From Alisma plantago-aquatica (taxonomy: Eukaryota; Streptophyta; Magnoliopsida; Alismatales; Alismataceae), in NCBI GenBank assembly GCA_963693085.1, contig OY856413.1, forward strand, positions 544,840,379-544,904,378: a stretch of DNA of 64,000 nucleotides, read 5' to 3'. Both the position numbers and the translations under genes were made by a program. Positions 62,470 through 64,000 of the stretch are shown here, piece by piece. The notes beneath the pieces are model-generated. The model was not told the DNA's origin. It did no database searches and was given only the letters and a program-made list of their open reading frames with translations. Position 1 is the stretch's first letter; each line of letters begins with the position of its first letter.

Positions 62470-64000
62470 ATGGATAGATCATGGATGTCCATTCCAAATC
62501 GCTGCACCCCAGAGTTTATTTCTGGTCTTGATCAGTTTATTAGATTTGATGAGGAACATAGGAAACAACCTGGAGATAGGTTCTACTATCCATGTAGGCA
62601 TTGTGGTAACAACGTGAAAGTCAACACTGGTGACGAAATCAAAATTCATGTCATGTGCAACGGGATTGTACAAGGCTATACAGAATGACAATAGCATGGA
62701 GATATTTCAAACCTAAAAGCAGTAGATGTCTATAGTAGTGCTTGTGTGGAACAAGAAATTGCCTCTGATGACGTAGATGTGAACGAACCTGTTCCAGTAG
62801 ACATCGTTGATGCAATGTTGGATAGTTGTGGGGTAGAGCACACCGATCCACCTCCCATGTTTAGAAATATTGTGCATGATGATGAGATACCGTTATATAC
62901 AAGTTGTACTAAGTTTATGAAGCTTAGCGCTGTGTTGAGATTGTATAAGCTGAAAGCTAACAATAGATGGAGTGACAAAAGCTTCACGTCATTGTTGTCT
63001 TTGTTGAAAGAAATTCTTCCTGAAGGAAATGAGCTACCAATCTCAACATACCAGTTAAAGAAATTGTTGTGTCCAATGGGAATGGAGGCCAAGAAGATAC
63101 ACGCATGCTTGAATGATTGTGTATTATTTCAAAAGGACTATGTGGATTTGAAAGATTATCCAAAATGTGGTGCGTCAAGGTATAAATTGATGACTTCGGG
63201 GGAGTCCAAAACTAGTTCTCCTACCAAGATGATGTGGTATCTACCTATAATATCATAGTTTCAACGCTTGTTTGCCAATCCAATAGATGCAAAGAATTTG
63301 AGGTGACATGCAGATGTTAAGAATAATAATGATGGGATCCTACGACATGTGTCTGGTTCCCCACAATGGAAGAAGATTGATTTATTGTACCCTAAATTTC
63401 GTGAAGAAGTCAGGAATCTAAGACTTGGGATTTGTAAAGATGGGATGAATCCATATGGGACATTGAGCAGCCAACATAGCACTTAGACAATTATGCTTGT
63501 TATATACAATCTTCCTCCCTAGTTGTGTATGAAAAATAAGTATGTTATGCTGTCATTCTTGATATCAGGTTGTAAACAACCTAGAAATGTTATCGATGTT
63601 TATCTTGAACCTCTGATTGATGACTTAAAGAAACTCTGGGGTGAAGGTGTGATGACCTATGATGCTTTACGAAGAGAGACATTTTGTTTGCACGCTATGT
63701 TATTTTGCACTGTTAATGACTTTCCAACATATGGGAATTTGTTTGGATATAGTGTCAAAGGATCTAAAGTTTGTTCTATAAGTGAAGAGAACACTAATTA
63801 AATACGACTAAAACATGGCGGCAAGACTGTATATCTTGGTCATCGAAGGTTTCTTCCAAAATTCCATCTATATCATAGGTTTCACAAAGCATTCAATGGA
63901 CAGAATGAGGAACATAGTGCACCTAAACCTATACAAGGGGAGGTTGTTTATGAAAGAGTAAAAGACTTTGCCAATGAATTTGGTAAGAGATCACAATGTA
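62470..64000 (+). pseudogene. CACTA copy 3 TNP2-type transposase, partial
   Basis: It starts MDRSWMSIPNRCTPEFISG and follows the big element's transposase residue by residue: RFYYPCRHCGNN, DVDVNEPVPVDIVDAM, RLYKLKANNRWSDKS, DYPKCGASRYK, then LEPLIDDLKKLWGEG and TVNDFPTYGN. It stays in one frame to the window end with at least six stops (for example 62686-62688, 63256-63258, 63799-63801). Several replace Trp codons present in the other copy. The Trp in KKLWGEGV, lost in the big copy, is kept here. The DUF4218/4216 parts lie beyond base 64000. Confidence 0.92.

Larger units (their letters stand above)
60087..64000 (+). mobile_element. CACTA copy 3, 5' portion (continues beyond the window)
   Basis: It starts CACTACTATAGAATTGGC, matching the inverted right end of the big CACTA. 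The GTCGGTT/AACCGAC repeats follow (60160-60540), then a GC-rich zone (60620-60910), a 196-bp hairpin (62157-62352) and the transposase gene from 62470. Its orientation is opposite to the big CACTA. It lacks the hAT-like and solo-LTR insertions. Confidence 0.92.

Overview
The window looks like repeat-rich, intergenic nuclear DNA of a flowering plant. The evidence is CACTA (En/Spm) transposons with TNP2-type transposase, chromovirus Gypsy and Copia retrotransposons, MITEs, long (AT)n tracts and intron-containing element genes. I cannot name the species. Almost everything is mobile DNA in several nested layers. The one host-like protein-coding sequence is a small, broken, intronless eIF2-alpha-kinase-like gene at 3599-4568. 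I saw no tRNA, rRNA, organelle insert or CRISPR array.

Layout. 1-1070: 5' end of a Copia element on the minus strand (LTR, primer-binding site, damaged gag). 1508-1904: a MITE with TTA target duplication. 2868-3085: a dispersed repeat with a second copy at 39131-39335. 3599-4568: the kinase pseudogene. 4724-34797: one CACTA element of 30,074 bp with TAT target duplications. It is swollen by three later insertions: a chromovirus Gypsy element (5405-19111, TSD TTATA), a solo Gypsy-type LTR (about 27511-32551) and a hAT-like non-autonomous element (33320-34510, 8-bp TSD). Without these it would be about 10.1 kb. Its two genes run on the minus strand: a TNP2-type transposase (23157-26417), then a spliced Transposase_24 gene whose 3' part encodes a Ulp1-like cysteine protease (19343-22921).

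34801-43020: two imperfect tandem copies of a 4-kb unit made of (AT)n tracts, a 1-kb repeat, a 383-bp inverted-repeat element and Copia gag. The second copy runs on into a decayed plus-strand Copia pol (to about 44900). 45060-50480: a decayed minus-strand Copia of the same type, so the two Copia bodies converge. 50505-51452: the end of a second CACTA copy. 51690-55209: another Gypsy-type LTR. 55225-56033: a further Copia fragment. 56034-60086: an LTR-like AT-rich stretch. 60087-64000: a third CACTA copy in the opposite orientation to the first, entering its transposase gene and leaving the window.

The CACTA copies act as references for one another. Copy 2 shows the empty site of the Gypsy insertion and copy 3 the empty site of the hAT-like insertion, so the order of events can be read directly. 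Gypsy gag-pol and the CACTA transposase each keep one uninterrupted frame (no frameshift) with several stop codons, so both decayed mainly by point mutation. The Copia remains are much older.
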